64,000 nucleotides of DNA from Pectobacterium aquaticum (GTDB taxonomy: Bacteria > Pseudomonadota > Gammaproteobacteria > Enterobacterales > Enterobacteriaceae). The notes beneath the pieces were generated by a model. That model had not been told where the DNA came from. It made no database searches and saw only the letters and a list, made by a program, of their open reading frames with translations. Made by a program: the position numbers and the translations under genes. This document shows, in pieces, positions 26,259 to 36,500 of this stretch. Where the stretch lies: contig NZ_CP086253.1 in the NCBI RefSeq assembly GCF_003382565.3, positions 3,596,001-3,660,000 of the forward strand. Direction: 5' to 3'. How positions within the stretch are numbered: the stretch's first letter is position 1; every line of letters starts with the position of its first letter.

Positions 26259-26369
26259 ATGATGATGACACGTTTTTACTCCCTCTCCGCGCTGAAGCGC
26301 GTGTTACTGGTTTCCCTGCTGTTGGTGCCGTTGTGGTTATTGGTTGGGTGGGCGGTGATGTTGCCATGA
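26259..26369 (+). CDS. 36-aa membrane peptide coupled to the zinc ABC operon
   Basis: ATG at 26259 (two more in-frame ATGs follow) to TGA 26367-26369. The product has a basic N-terminus, then a single hydrophobic span VLLVSLLLVPLWLLVGWAVM. Its stop overlaps the ATG of the ATPase gene (ATGA), implying translational coupling. First frame after the Zur box. I do not recognise it. It could be a small accessory subunit of the transporter or a leader peptide. Confidence 0.55.
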   Translation: MMMTRFYSLSALKRVLLVSLLLVPLWLLVGWAVMLP

Positions 26370-27076
26370 TTGCCCTGCAAGAACTGGCCTTTGGCTATCG
26401 TCATCAACCACCGCTCGCGACGCTCAGCGGGTGCTTTCATCAAGGATCGCTGACGGCCATTATTGGCGCAAACGGCAGCGGAAAATCTACGCTGCTGAAA
26501 ACGCTGGCGGGTCTGTTGCCGCCGCTTTCCGGTTCGTTCAGCCTCGGTAACGGCGGTAAAGATAACGCGATTAGCTATCTACCCCAACTCTCCGAATTTG
26601 ATCGGCAGTTCCCTATCAGCGTACGCGATCTGGTACTCATGGGGTCGCTGCCCCACCGCGGATTACTACGCAGTATCAATGCCAACTGGCATCGTAAAGC
26701 GGCAGACGCGCTCGACGCCGTCTCAATGGCAGACTTTGCCGATCGGCATATTGGCGTCCTGTCCGGTGGGCAGCTACAGCGTGTGCTCTTCGCGCGGCTG
26801 ATGCTGACACAGGCTCCCATCATTCTGCTGGATGAGCCTTTTACTGGGGTCGATAGCCACACCACGCAGGCGCTTTTGCAGATTATCGCGCAGCTTCATG
26901 CCGAAGGCAGGACTATTCTGGCCGTGTTGCACGATCTGGAACTGGTCGGTCAGCACTTCCCGACTATATTGCATCTCACCCCAGACGGCCACCGCTGGGG
27001 AGATGCCCACCCCCTATTACATAGCCTGCGCAAGGCCGACAGCGATACGCCAACGCTCAGGATCGTCACGTCATGA
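26366..27076 (+). CDS. Zinc ABC transporter ATP-binding protein (ZnuC-like)
   Basis: 236 residues from ATG 26366 (MIALQELAFGYRHQPP). Walker A GANGSGKSTLLKTLAGLLPP, signature GVLSGGQLQRVLFARLM, Walker B IILLDEPFTGVD and H-loop LAVLHDLE. Family 3.A.1.15 (metal chelate) by similarity and by the neighbouring MntB/ZnuB-type permease. Overlaps the permease start by 4 nt. Zur control points to zinc. Confidence 0.9.
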   Translation: MIALQELAFGYRHQPPLATLSGCFHQGSLTAIIGANGSGKSTLLKTLAGLLPPLSGSFSLGNGGKDNAISYLPQLSEFDRQFPISVRDLVLMGSLPHRGLLRSINANWHRKAADALDAVSMADFADRHIGVLSGGQLQRVLFARLMLTQAPIILLDEPFTGVDSHTTQALLQIIAQLHAEGRTILAVLHDLELVGQHFPTILHLTPDGHRWGDAHPLLHSLRKADSDTPTLRIVTS

Positions 27077-27927
27077 TGCTATTTCACCTGATGACTTTTC
27101 CTTTTGCAGAATTCGGTTTTATGCGCCGTGCGCTGGTTGGCTGTCTGGTCATCACGCTGAGCGCCGCGCCGTTGGGCTGTTTCCTGCTGTTGCGGCGCAT
27201 GAGCCTGATTGGTGATGCGCTGTCGCACGCGGTCTTACCCGGCGTCGCCATCGGCTACCTCATATCCGGGATGTCGCTGCTGGCGATGGGGATCGGCGGT
27301 TTTATCGCTGGGCTATCTGTCGCCATGCTCTCCGGTTTCGTCACTCGCCATACGGAATTAAAAGAGGACGCCAGCTTTGCCGGATTTTACCTCGGTTCGC
27401 TGGCGCTCGGCGTCACGCTGGTATCACTGCGCGGTTCCAGCGTCGATCTGCTGCATGTGCTGTTCGGATCGATTCTGGCGGTAGATCGCGCCGCGCTGAT
27501 CGACATTGCGCTGATCGGATCAACTTCCTTGCTGGTGCTCGCTGCTCTCTATCGGGCGCTGGTGATTGAATCGTTTGACGTGACCTTCCTGCGCATCAGC
27601 TCAGGGCGGTATCGGGCGTTAATCCACGGTCTGTTTCTGTCGCTGGTGGTGTTGAATCTGGTCGCAGGATTCCAGCTGTTAGGCACGTTAATGACGGTCG
27701 GCATGATGATGCTGCCTGCCGCCAGCGCGCGTTTCTGGACACAGCGCCTGCCCGTTATGCTCGGCATTGCGGTGCTGCAAGGGATGCTCGCCAGCCTGAT
27801 CGGGCTGCTGTGGTCCTACTATGCCGAGTTGCCCGCAGGGCCTGCCATCATTCTGACGATTACGCTGTTTTTTTGTTTCTCGGTCTGCGTTGGTCACAAC
27901 GGTGGGCTGTTACGCCTGCGTCGGTGA
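27073..27927 (+). CDS. Zinc ABC transporter permease (ZnuB-like)
   Basis: 284 residues, about eight membrane helices, ABC-3 family. RRMSLIGDALSHAVLPGVAI is the conserved cytoplasmic motif of ZnuB/MntB-type permeases. It follows the ATPase with a 4-nt overlap and precedes the binding protein by 40 nt. Inner-membrane channel for Zn2+ (or Mn2+). Confidence 0.9.
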   Translation: MMLFHLMTFPFAEFGFMRRALVGCLVITLSAAPLGCFLLLRRMSLIGDALSHAVLPGVAIGYLISGMSLLAMGIGGFIAGLSVAMLSGFVTRHTELKEDASFAGFYLGSLALGVTLVSLRGSSVDLLHVLFGSILAVDRAALIDIALIGSTSLLVLAALYRALVIESFDVTFLRISSGRYRALIHGLFLSLVVLNLVAGFQLLGTLMTVGMMMLPAASARFWTQRLPVMLGIAVLQGMLASLIGLLWSYYAELPAGPAIILTITLFFCFSVCVGHNGGLLRLRR

Positions 27928-27967
27928 CCGATAAATCTCGTTATCTGCAACTGTCTGTGAGGGAAAA

Positions 27968-28846
27968 ATGAAACGTTCACTGTTAGCTATTGCGTTATCC
28001 GGCCTGCTGCTTAGCCCACTGGCGATGGCAAACAACCTTGATGTTGTCGCCAGCTTTTCCGTACTGGGCGATATGGTCAGCCACATCGGCGGCGATCGCG
28101 TGACCGTGATCGATCTGGTGAAGCCGAATGGCGATCCGCATGAGTTTGAACCGTCGCCGAAAGACAGCAAAACGCTGGCGAAAGCCGATCTGGTTTTCGT
28201 TAACGGGCTGGGTTTGGAAGGGTGGATCGATCGGCTGGTCACCGCCTCCGGCTACCGTGGTGAGGTCATCACGGCATCAAACGGCATTGAAACCCGCACC
28301 ATGGTGGAAGATGGCAAAACCGAAACCGACCCCCACGCCTGGAACAGCATGGGCAACGGCATCGTTTATGCGCACAACATCGTCAACGCGCTGGCAAAAG
28401 TCGATCCGCAGAATGCCGATTACTATCGTCAGCAGGGTGAAGCCTACATCAAACAACTACAGGGACTGGATCGCTATGCGAAGAAAACCTTTGCCGACAT
28501 TCCGCCAGAAAAACGTAAAGTGCTGACCAGCCATGATGCATTCGGCTATTTCAGCCAAGCCTACGGCGTGACGTTCCTGTCGCCGGTGGGCTACTCGACC
28601 GAATCGGAAGCCAGCAGTAAGAAAGTGGCTTCGCTGATTACACAAATCAAGCAAGAGAAGGTGAAACGCTACTTCATTGAAAACCAAACCGATGGACGTC
28701 TGGTGAAGCAAATCGCGACGGCCAGCGGCGCGCAGCCCGGCGGTGAACTGTACCCAGAAGCGCTGACCGATGCATCCGGCCCCGCGTCAACCTACACGGC
28801 CGCGTTTAAACACAACGTCGATACCCTCGCCGCCAGCATGAAGTAA
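27968..28846 (+). CDS. Zinc ABC transporter substrate-binding protein (ZnuA-like)
   Basis: 292 residues with signal peptide MKRSLLAIALSGLLLSPLAM cleaved near AMA|NN. Cluster A-I fold. Metal ligands are likely the His in NGDPHEFEPSP, the His in TDPHAWNSM, His in LTSHDAFGYF and the acidic residue in the C-terminal LTDASGPASTY segment. It lacks the long His/Asp-rich loop of classic ZnuA, as do many second-copy Zn/Mn binding proteins. Periplasmic partner of the upstream permease. Confidence 0.88.
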   Translation: MKRSLLAIALSGLLLSPLAMANNLDVVASFSVLGDMVSHIGGDRVTVIDLVKPNGDPHEFEPSPKDSKTLAKADLVFVNGLGLEGWIDRLVTASGYRGEVITASNGIETRTMVEDGKTETDPHAWNSMGNGIVYAHNIVNALAKVDPQNADYYRQQGEAYIKQLQGLDRYAKKTFADIPPEKRKVLTSHDAFGYFSQAYGVTFLSPVGYSTESEASSKKVASLITQIKQEKVKRYFIENQTDGRLVKQIATASGAQPGGELYPEALTDASGPASTYTAAFKHNVDTLAASMK

Positions 28847-29000
28847 ACGTGGTGGTGCGCGCCACTACCGCTTTTCGCCGCTACTGACAGCCGCCACAGG
28901 ACTACAGCTAGTCAGAAGGAGCGGGCGTGATGTACCGTCCGTGATATGTCATCGCAGGCATCATCCTGATGGGATCTGCACCGGGGAAGCTTTACGACGC

Positions 29001-29030
29001 TGCCCGCCCATTGAAGAAAAAGGGCGGGCA
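29001..29030. terminator. GC-rich hairpin between convergent operons
   Basis: TGCCCGCCC and GGGCGGGCA arms (9 bp) with a 12-nt loop, just before the stop of the leftward ABC ATPase gene. No run of T follows on either strand, so termination is uncertain. Confidence 0.5.
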
Positions 29031-29035
29031 CACGT

Positions 29036-30118
29036 TTAGGCATTAAGACGTTTGCCGCTGGCTTGATCAAAAACATGAACCGTATTGGCTTTAGGACGCA
29101 GATAAACCCGATCGCCCGCTTGCAGCATCAGGCGTGTTTTCTGGCTGACAGTGATGCGGCGATGATCGCTCAACAAGCAAAAAACATGCAGGTCACTGCC
29201 GGTATTTTCCACCGTTTCGACCGTAGCCGCGATCGTGTTATTGCCCTCTTCCACCCATTCAAAGTGTTCAGGGCGTACTGCATAGACGATTTGTTGGCCT
29301 ACAGTAACCGTCACATCTTGCGGCACGGGCATTTGGGTATGTTCATCCAGTTGCAACACGCAGGTGCCCTGATGTTCAACCGCCCAGCCGGACAATTGGT
29401 TAATCTCAGGAGAGCCAATAAATCCCGCCACAAAACGGTTGGCAGGGCGATCGTACAGATCGAGTGGCGACCCTACTTGTTCAATCACGCCATCACGCAG
29501 CACCACAATCATTTCGCCCATGGTCATGGCTTCAATTTGATCGTGCGTAACATAAACCGATGTCGTATGTAGACGCTGGTGCAGTTCACGAATTTCCGCC
29601 CGTACCTGAGTACGCAGTTTGGCATCCAGATTGGAGAGCGGCTCATCGAACAAAAACACCTGTGGGTTGCGCACAATCGCACGTCCCATCGCCACACGCT
29701 GACGTTGGCCACCAGACAACTCTTTCGGCAAACGGTCGAGCAATTTTTCCAACCCAAGCAGGACGGCAACGTCATCCACCTTCTGGTTGATCTCTTTTTT
29801 CGGCATCTTTGCTAATTTAAGTGCAAAGCCCATATTTTCCCGCACTGTCATTTGCGGATAGAGGGCGTAGCTTTGGAACACCATAGCGATATCACGCAAT
29901 TTGGGTTCCTGTTCGGTCACATTCAGACCATTGATGTGAACCTCCCCCTCAGTCACCTCTTCCAAACCCGCGATTAAGCGTAATAAGGTCGATTTACCGC
30001 AACCGCTGGGGCCAACCAGCACGCAGAACTTCCCGTCTGGGATCTCCAGTGACACATCACGAATGATTTTCGTGTTATCAAAAGATTTGCTGACGTTTTT
30101 AAGAATGACAGAACCCAT
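29036..30118 (-). CDS. Sugar ABC transporter ATP-binding protein (UgpC/MsmK-type)
   Basis: 360 residues from MGSVILKNVSKSFDNTKIIR (30118). Walker A GPSGCGKSTLLRLIAGLEEV, signature ELSGGQRQRVAMGRAIV, Walker B VFLFDEPLSNLDAKLR and H-loop VTHDQIEAMTMGEM, then a MalK-type TOBE domain. Last gene of the leftward mannoside operon, energising the two permeases at 30210-31961. Confidence 0.93.
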   Translation of the reverse strand: MGSVILKNVSKSFDNTKIIRDVSLEIPDGKFCVLVGPSGCGKSTLLRLIAGLEEVTEGEVHINGLNVTEQEPKLRDIAMVFQSYALYPQMTVRENMGFALKLAKMPKKEINQKVDDVAVLLGLEKLLDRLPKELSGGQRQRVAMGRAIVRNPQVFLFDEPLSNLDAKLRTQVRAEIRELHQRLHTTSVYVTHDQIEAMTMGEMIVVLRDGVIEQVGSPLDLYDRPANRFVAGFIGSPEINQLSGWAVEHQGTCVLQLDEHTQMPVPQDVTVTVGQQIVYAVRPEHFEWVEEGNNTIAATVETVENTGSDLHVFCLLSDHRRITVSQKTRLMLQAGDRVYLRPKANTVHVFDQASGKRLNA

Positions 30119-30209
30119 AGTAATCCTCAGTCTCATTCACAGGACGCGCATAACTGCCGCCAAAACCAACCGGCGGCGCGCTACCTGCGCGCCGCAACAC
30201 AACGGGAAA

Positions 30210-31049
30210 TCACCCTTTTACTGCACCAGACATCAGCCCACGGTTGAAATATTTTTGCAGTCCCAGGTAGACAATGGCGCTCGGCAACATCGCCAGCAGG
30301 GTGATCGCGATAAAGACGTTAGGTGAACTGTTTTCATCCGAGCTGAGCACACGTAACATCACCTGAATGGTATACATGCTCTCCTGATTCACCACGATCA
30401 GCGGCAGCAGATACTGATCCCAAATCATGATGAAACCAAAAATCACCACCGTACCCAGCGCGGGACGAACTAAAGGCAGAATCACATTCCAGAAAATTTG
30501 CCACTCGGAAGCCCCGTCGACGCGGGCAGCATCTTCCAGATCCTTAGGAATGGCGGACATAAATTCACTCAACACAAAAATCGAAAAGGCCCAGCCAACA
30601 ATCGGCAAGATCATGCCCATGTAGCTGTTGGCAATCGAGGCATCCAACACGGGTAACTTCCAGTTGATAATGACGTACAGCGGAATAGCGATCACTTCTT
30701 CTGGCAACATCATTGTGGATAGGATAATCAACCCGACGACGGACGCGCCGCGAAATTTTTTGCGCGACAGGGCGTAGGCAGCCAATGCGCTCACCCCGAC
30801 CTGTAAGATCAAACCGAAAGCCACCACCACCAGCGAATTGAACAGAAATTTCCAGACGCCAACCTCAAACCAAGCGCGACGGAAATTCTCCAACGTAAAA
30901 TGTGAGGGCCACAGCACCAGTTCTCCCGGTTTCACCGTCGCACCGCTGAACGCAGTCATAACGATACCGATGAACGGCCCCACGAAAACAATCAGTACCG
31001 CCGCATAAATAATGCCGCAACCGATACGATCCCACAGTTTCATTTTCAT
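30210..31049 (-). CDS. Sugar ABC transporter permease (MalG/UgpE-type)
   Basis: 279 residues, six membrane helices. EAA loop DLEDAARVDGASEWQIFWNV followed by ILPLVRPALG. CUT1 inner-membrane subunit that pairs with the MalF-type permease 27 nt upstream. Imports a mannose-containing saccharide by context. Confidence 0.92.
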   Translation of the reverse strand: MKMKLWDRIGCGIIYAAVLIVFVGPFIGIVMTAFSGATVKPGELVLWPSHFTLENFRRAWFEVGVWKFLFNSLVVVAFGLILQVGVSALAAYALSRKKFRGASVVGLIILSTMMLPEEVIAIPLYVIINWKLPVLDASIANSYMGMILPIVGWAFSIFVLSEFMSAIPKDLEDAARVDGASEWQIFWNVILPLVRPALGTVVIFGFIMIWDQYLLPLIVVNQESMYTIQVMLRVLSSDENSSPNVFIAITLLAMLPSAIVYLGLQKYFNRGLMSGAVKG

Positions 31050-31076
31050 CTACTCATACCTCTGGTGCCTTTCAAA

Positions 31077-31961
31077 TTAATACTTCACGTAACGTTTCTT
31101 GACGGCAAAATGAATCAACGTCAGCAACACGGTAAAGATGAACAGCACAAACGACACCGCCGAGGCATAGCCGTAATCAAACTGAACGAACCCGGCTTTA
31201 TATATTTGTGTCATCACGACTTCTGTCGAGCCTGACGGTCCGCCCCCGGTAGAAGCGTAGATTTCGGCAAACACGCGAAAACCGCGAATGAAGGAGAGCA
31301 TGATGATGACCGAAATCGCGGGAATCAGCCCCGGCAACGTCACATAGCGTAGGCGATTCCAGCGGCTGGCACCGTCAACGTTGGCCGCGTCATACAGTTC
31401 GCGGTTGATGGTGGCAAGCCCAGCAATGAAGATCACCATGTTGTATGGCACCGCTTTCCAAATTTGCAGCAGCATCACCATCGGCATAGCCTGGTGCGGA
31501 TCGGTGAGAAAGCCCTGCGCATCAATGCTAAACCATGACAACATATGGTTGATCACGCCGTTGGGCGTAGGGTTGAACATAATTTTCCACATTTCTGCCA
31601 CGATAGCCGCACTAGTGATCGCTGGCAGGAAAATCGCAGTACGGATAAAACGCAAATGCCGTGCTGGCCCTTCCAACACAATGGCGATAAAGAAAGCAAT
31701 AAATGCTGACGCCAGCGCGGTCACTACCACGTTAAGCAAGGTGTTGAGCGTGGCATCATGGAGATCGCCGTCGTTCACTATGCGTGAAAAGTTTGCCAGC
31801 CCGACCCAATTATCGGGCTGACCAAAGTTGATCTGATAAAAACTCATCACCATGCCCTGCACCATTGGAATGAATTTAAACCAGGTAAAAACGATCAATG
31901 CCGGAGCCAGAAACAGCCAAGGCGTTAACCAGCGTTTAGTACGTGGGGAAAGGATGCTCAT
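31077..31961 (-). CDS. Sugar ABC transporter permease (MalF/UgpA-type)
   Basis: 294 residues from ATG 31961 (AGGCGG upstream; a GTG two codons earlier is also in frame). WLTPWLFLAPALIVFTWFKF opens the first membrane helix; EAA loop LYDAANVDGASRWNRLRYV then TLPGLIPAIS. Second membrane subunit of the mannoside importer. Confidence 0.92.
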   Translation of the reverse strand: MSILSPRTKRWLTPWLFLAPALIVFTWFKFIPMVQGMVMSFYQINFGQPDNWVGLANFSRIVNDGDLHDATLNTLLNVVVTALASAFIAFFIAIVLEGPARHLRFIRTAIFLPAITSAAIVAEMWKIMFNPTPNGVINHMLSWFSIDAQGFLTDPHQAMPMVMLLQIWKAVPYNMVIFIAGLATINRELYDAANVDGASRWNRLRYVTLPGLIPAISVIIMLSFIRGFRVFAEIYASTGGGPSGSTEVVMTQIYKAGFVQFDYGYASAVSFVLFIFTVLLTLIHFAVKKRYVKY

Positions 31962-32028
31962 ATTCACCGCCTGAATGCATCGTCATCGCGGCCGCCAACA
32001 ACAGGCGGACGCGATGACGTGGAATGAC

Positions 32029-33318
32029 TTATTTTGCTAAAACTTTTTGTTTACCCAGTTCAATATTCACTTTTTCATTGAGCTGTTTCAGCTCAGTTGG
32101 AATATCAGACTGGCAATTGGACAGGATTTTGTTGAAACCATCGGCAGTTACCTGACGAATTGGCGTCCAGTTCGGCACGGCAGGCACATAGTGACCATCA
32201 GAGGCATACTGCTCAGCAAATACGCCCCAACGTTGATCCTGATAAATCGCATTGGCATCCACCGTTTTATTCACCGGCAAACGAACGATCGGTTCGTTAG
32301 GCGTGCCGACAGCAGTACCGATCTTCTGCCCTTCCTGCGAGATAAAGAAGTCGATGAACTTCAGCGCCTGTGCTTTTTGCTTGCTGCTTTTTACCAGGAA
32401 GATAGCTTCGCCTTCCGCCAGGCTAGCGTTGCTGACCGGACCACGCGGCGGTTTTACCACTTCAAACTTATCCGGACCTGGCTCATTAGAGAACACGGGC
32501 ATACTGTATGGGCCAGACAGCACCATACCAACCTGACCAGAGCGGAAGGCGTTGGAAATATCAGAGGTCACCGCGTTGATAGCCCCCGGCTGAACCACTT
32601 TGTCACACACCATGCCACGCATGAAGGTTACGGCATCGACCACGCCTTTATCATCCAGTGAGGCTTTGAAAGCATCACCTTGACGGCTCACAAATTCGCC
32701 CCCCGCCTGCCAAATAAAGGAAGAGAGGATCCAACTGGTATAACCACGCGTAGCGGAACCCGGTAGGCCAAAACCGTAGGTATCATTTTTACCGTTGCCA
32801 TCGGGATCCTTTTCAGTAAAAGCTTTCGCAAGCGCCTTCAGATCATCCCACGTTTTCGGCTGCGGTAACCCAAGCTTTTCACGCCAGTCTTTGCGAATAT
32901 AGAGTGCGGAGGCCTGCACCGACGTCGGAATACCGTAGTATTTACCATCACCAAATTTCAGGCTGTTCAACGCCACGGGTTGTAGATCCTTCCCATAGGA
33001 CAACTGACTTGGCTCAATAGCATCTACCACGTTTAATTGAATCAACTGCCCCATGTAAGCCGCATCATTGATGATCAGATCCGGTAGTGTATTGCCCACG
33101 GCTGCACGAGCCAGACGCTGTTCAAAGTCAGTGCTGGCACTGAAGTAGCTCACTTTGATACCGGTTTGCTTCTCAAACGCTGCTGCTTCTTGTTCATAGA
33201 TGACGCGGGCGTTGTTGTTGGCCCGGATCCAGACATTCAGTTCGTCAGCGGCGTGAACCGCCAACGAGCTTCCCGCCAACAGCGCGGTCGCAACTACCTT
33301 GGCTACTATTTTTTTCAT
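32029..33318 (-). CDS. Sugar ABC transporter substrate-binding protein
   Basis: 429 residues with signal peptide MKKIVAKVVATALLAGSSLA cleaved near VHA|AD. Type-1 extracellular solute-binding fold: DELNVWIRANNNARVIYEQE, LPDLIINDAAYMGQLI and GKYYGIPTSVQASALYIRKD are typical CUT1 binding-protein blocks. Its promoter region (33319-33547) carries motifs shared with the divergent promoters at 36.7-36.9 kb, so it is likely under the same regulator. Confidence 0.9.
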   Translation of the reverse strand: MKKIVAKVVATALLAGSSLAVHAADELNVWIRANNNARVIYEQEAAAFEKQTGIKVSYFSASTDFEQRLARAAVGNTLPDLIINDAAYMGQLIQLNVVDAIEPSQLSYGKDLQPVALNSLKFGDGKYYGIPTSVQASALYIRKDWREKLGLPQPKTWDDLKALAKAFTEKDPDGNGKNDTYGFGLPGSATRGYTSWILSSFIWQAGGEFVSRQGDAFKASLDDKGVVDAVTFMRGMVCDKVVQPGAINAVTSDISNAFRSGQVGMVLSGPYSMPVFSNEPGPDKFEVVKPPRGPVSNASLAEGEAIFLVKSSKQKAQALKFIDFFISQEGQKIGTAVGTPNEPIVRLPVNKTVDANAIYQDQRWGVFAEQYASDGHYVPAVPNWTPIRQVTADGFNKILSNCQSDIPTELKQLNEKVNIELGKQKVLAK

Positions 33319-33452
33319 TATGGTTGTTCCTCGTTTTCGGATGGCCCTGGTGTCAGACGCATAAAGCGTTATTCTTCATTGCGATGACTGAACGGATGCA
33401 AAGCCACTTCCCACGATTCAATCTCTACAGGGAATGCCGCCTCGCACCAAAT

Positions 33453-33482
33453 GATTACTAAACAGATATTTTTATAGTAAAC
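33453..33482. promoter_or_regulatory. Paired GTTTAnTAAAC-like motifs upstream of the binding-protein gene
   Basis: GATTACTAAAC (33453-33463) and TTATAGTAAAC (33472-33482) each match the GTTTAnTAAAC pattern on one side, with 19-bp spacing. A CRP-like TGTGATTAAGATCGAC lies at 33519. Candidate sites for the LacI-type regulator at 38003. Confidence 0.5.
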
Positions 33483-33547
33483 AAAAATACAACATAGTAA
33501 ATTGGACAGATCGCGATTTGTGATTAAGATCGACATGTCCTTTCCCA

Positions 33548-36500
33548 TCAGACTGCGGTATCGGCATGGGCAAAACAGATGGCCACCGTCTTAATCTCAT
33601 AAGGTGCGAACGTCAATGTCAGCGGTCCCTGCTGTGGCGTTTTCCCGCTTTCTGGCGCTTCCAACAGATCGCATTCCCTCCACTCGCGGATAGGCAGCGA
33701 GCTCTCAAGCGTGAGCTGCTGCCGCCCACCGGCAAACTCATGCAGCCGCACGATAACCCACTCGCTTTGTTCTGCTTTCTTAATCGCATCCAACGCAACA
33801 AAAGGATGATCGCAGCGAATCACACCATTTGCTGCTTCTCGCCATTCTCCCGGCAATACCTGCAATGGTTCATTGAGCGAGAAGGCCTGTTGTGCCACGG
33901 CAGCATCACGCCAGTCTCCGGCATGTGGCAGCAGCGCATAAGTAAACTCATGTTCGCCGCGATCGGCGTGAGCATCTGGACTAACCGCAGATTTGATCAG
34001 CGTCAGTTGCATCACGTTATCTTTGATGGCATGACCGTACTTGCAGTCATTCAGCAGGCTAACGCCATAGCCGTACTCCGAAAGATCGGCCCACTGGTGT
34101 GCCACGCTCTCGAAGCGCGCAGCGTCCCAGGTGGTGTTCCAGGTTGTGGGTCGTTTAACGTTACCAAACTGGACGTCATAGGTGGCCTCTGTGGCACGCA
34201 CCGCCACGGGGAAAACCACCTTGAGGAGTTGATTAAAGTCTTGCCAGTCGACACGGGTATGGAAATCGATACGGCGCAGTTGGCTATAAACCTGCATCTG
34301 CTGTACCACGCGACTGTGATGATAACGCCATATAAATTCAATGGAGCAGCGCAAGGCACCTTGTTCAACAACGCGTACTGATTCCAATTCGGTCACTGGG
34401 CGCTGTTTCTGGAAGTAGAAAATTTCGATATCCCAGGCGTCGTATTTCAATGGTTTATCTTCATATACCGTCAATACGTTGCCGTGATCCGCCAAGACCT
34501 CACGCTGATACTGTCGGTCGTAAATACGCGTCAAATGGCCCTGTTCATTCCAGACAATCAGGTAGTGTGGCGTTTCCAATTGACCTTCACCGAACACAAA
34601 CGGGGCATTTTCTTCGACATTCGTTTCCAACGGCGTAGCGTAGATCGTCGTACCTGACAGCGAAGGCAAATCACTTACCTGCACCAGGCTTCCGCCATCC
34701 ACCGGCTGCGATAACAGCATTTGTCCTTGCGCATCATGCCATACCACATCGCTAGCTCCAGGAATAAAGGCCATATCGTCGCGCCTCCAGGAGCCGCTGT
34801 TCACTAAGCTCACCGCACCCTGACGCGGCGTCACCAAGTGACGCCAGCTTTCATTAAGCACGTCAGCGACGATATTTTCTGCCTCCTGATACTCCAACGC
34901 CGCATCCTGATACACCTCAGCAATCGAGGAACCAGGAATGATGTCGTGGAACTGATTGCGCAGCAGGATTTTCCAACCGTCAGTCAAATCGTCAGCGCGA
35001 TACTGTGACCAGCCCCCACCTGTCAAGGCGCTCAGCACCTGAACCCACTCTGCTCGACGGTAGCGTAACTCGGCCTGACGGTTGGCCTTTTTCACTTGAG
35101 CCTGACTGGTGTAGGTACCACGATGGCTTTCAAAATAGAGTTCACCGTCCCAGGTGTGTTGGTATTCATTACTGTCCTGCAAGCGCGCATCAAGGCGGGT
35201 AAAGTAATCATCCACACGCCCCATCTGAATTGCAGGTAGTGCCGGCATTTTTTCAAAGCGGCGTAACAACTCCAGCATCTCTTCCGTTGGGCCGCCGCCA
35301 CCGTCACCATAGCCGTAGGCCAGCAGTAATTCCTGATTGAGCGGTTTGTCTTTATAGTTGTCCCAAATACCTTGTACCGATTCCGCATTCACCATGCCGT
35401 TATAGGTATAACGAGGATGACCAGCTTCTGGGGTAGTGATGAAGTGTGCCAACACATCGCTACCGTCAATACCACGCCAGGTAAACGTATCATGTGGCAT
35501 CTTATTGAATTCATTCCAACTTATCTTCGTGGTCATGAAGTATTTGATGCCGCTTTTTTTCAGAATTTGTGGCAGTGCCCACGAATAACCGAAAACATCA
35601 GGCAGCCATAGGCAGTGTGGCGTGATGCCAAATTCATCCTGCATAAAGCGACTACCCAGAAGAATCTGGCGCACAAAAGACTCACCCGAGGGTAAGTTAC
35701 AATCCGCTTCAACCCACATTGCCCCGTCCACTTCCCAGCGCCCTTCTTTGATGCGCTGTTTTATTTGACGATAAAGATCGGGGTAATCCTGTTTAATGTA
35801 GTCATACAACTGGGGCTGAGACTGGAAGAAGGTGTATTCAGGATAGCGTTCCATCAAGCGCAGCACCGTGGAGAATGAACGAGCGCATTTTTCACGTGTG
35901 TGTTTAAGTTGCCATAAAAAGGCGACGTCGATGTGCGTATGCCCGACGCAATGCACCGTCACCGGGTGTGACTTGTTGGGTTGCGCATAGTCACGCTCCA
36001 ACTGAGTGGAAGCATCAGCAATGGAGCGGTAAAAACTGTCACTACCGGGATCCCGCCAATCAATCAGGCAGTAGGCAGCATCAGTGACCGTTAGTAATCG
36101 TATACGCCAAGGATCGTTTTCCGGCAACACTGCCAGCGTTTGCAAGATTGCCAATGTGGTGTAATAGAGCGTGTCAGTCGGTTTATCCAACACGGCAAAT
36201 TGCGCGGTTTCAAACCCGTTCCCAACGTGGAATGCCTGAAAATGTTTACGAACCTTACCTTCCAGAATCCCCGACCAAAGACGGAAACAAAGTTCGAGGG
36301 TTTTCCCCTGATATTCCTCAGGGAAAACAACCTGCGCATGGTTTTGATCGATGCCATGAAACGGCAGACCGTCAATATACAGCAGAGCTTCAAAGTCAGG
36401 CCGTTGCACGCCCAAGCCAAAATCAAAATGCCCGACGACAGTGTATTGCGGGCCTCCCTGTGGCAACGTTACACGTAATTTCAGCCAGGCATAAATATCC

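Noticed and set aside
26366..28846. Manganese/iron (SitABCD/YfeABCD) transporter
   Set aside because: Family alone cannot exclude it, but the exact Zur core operator favours zinc.
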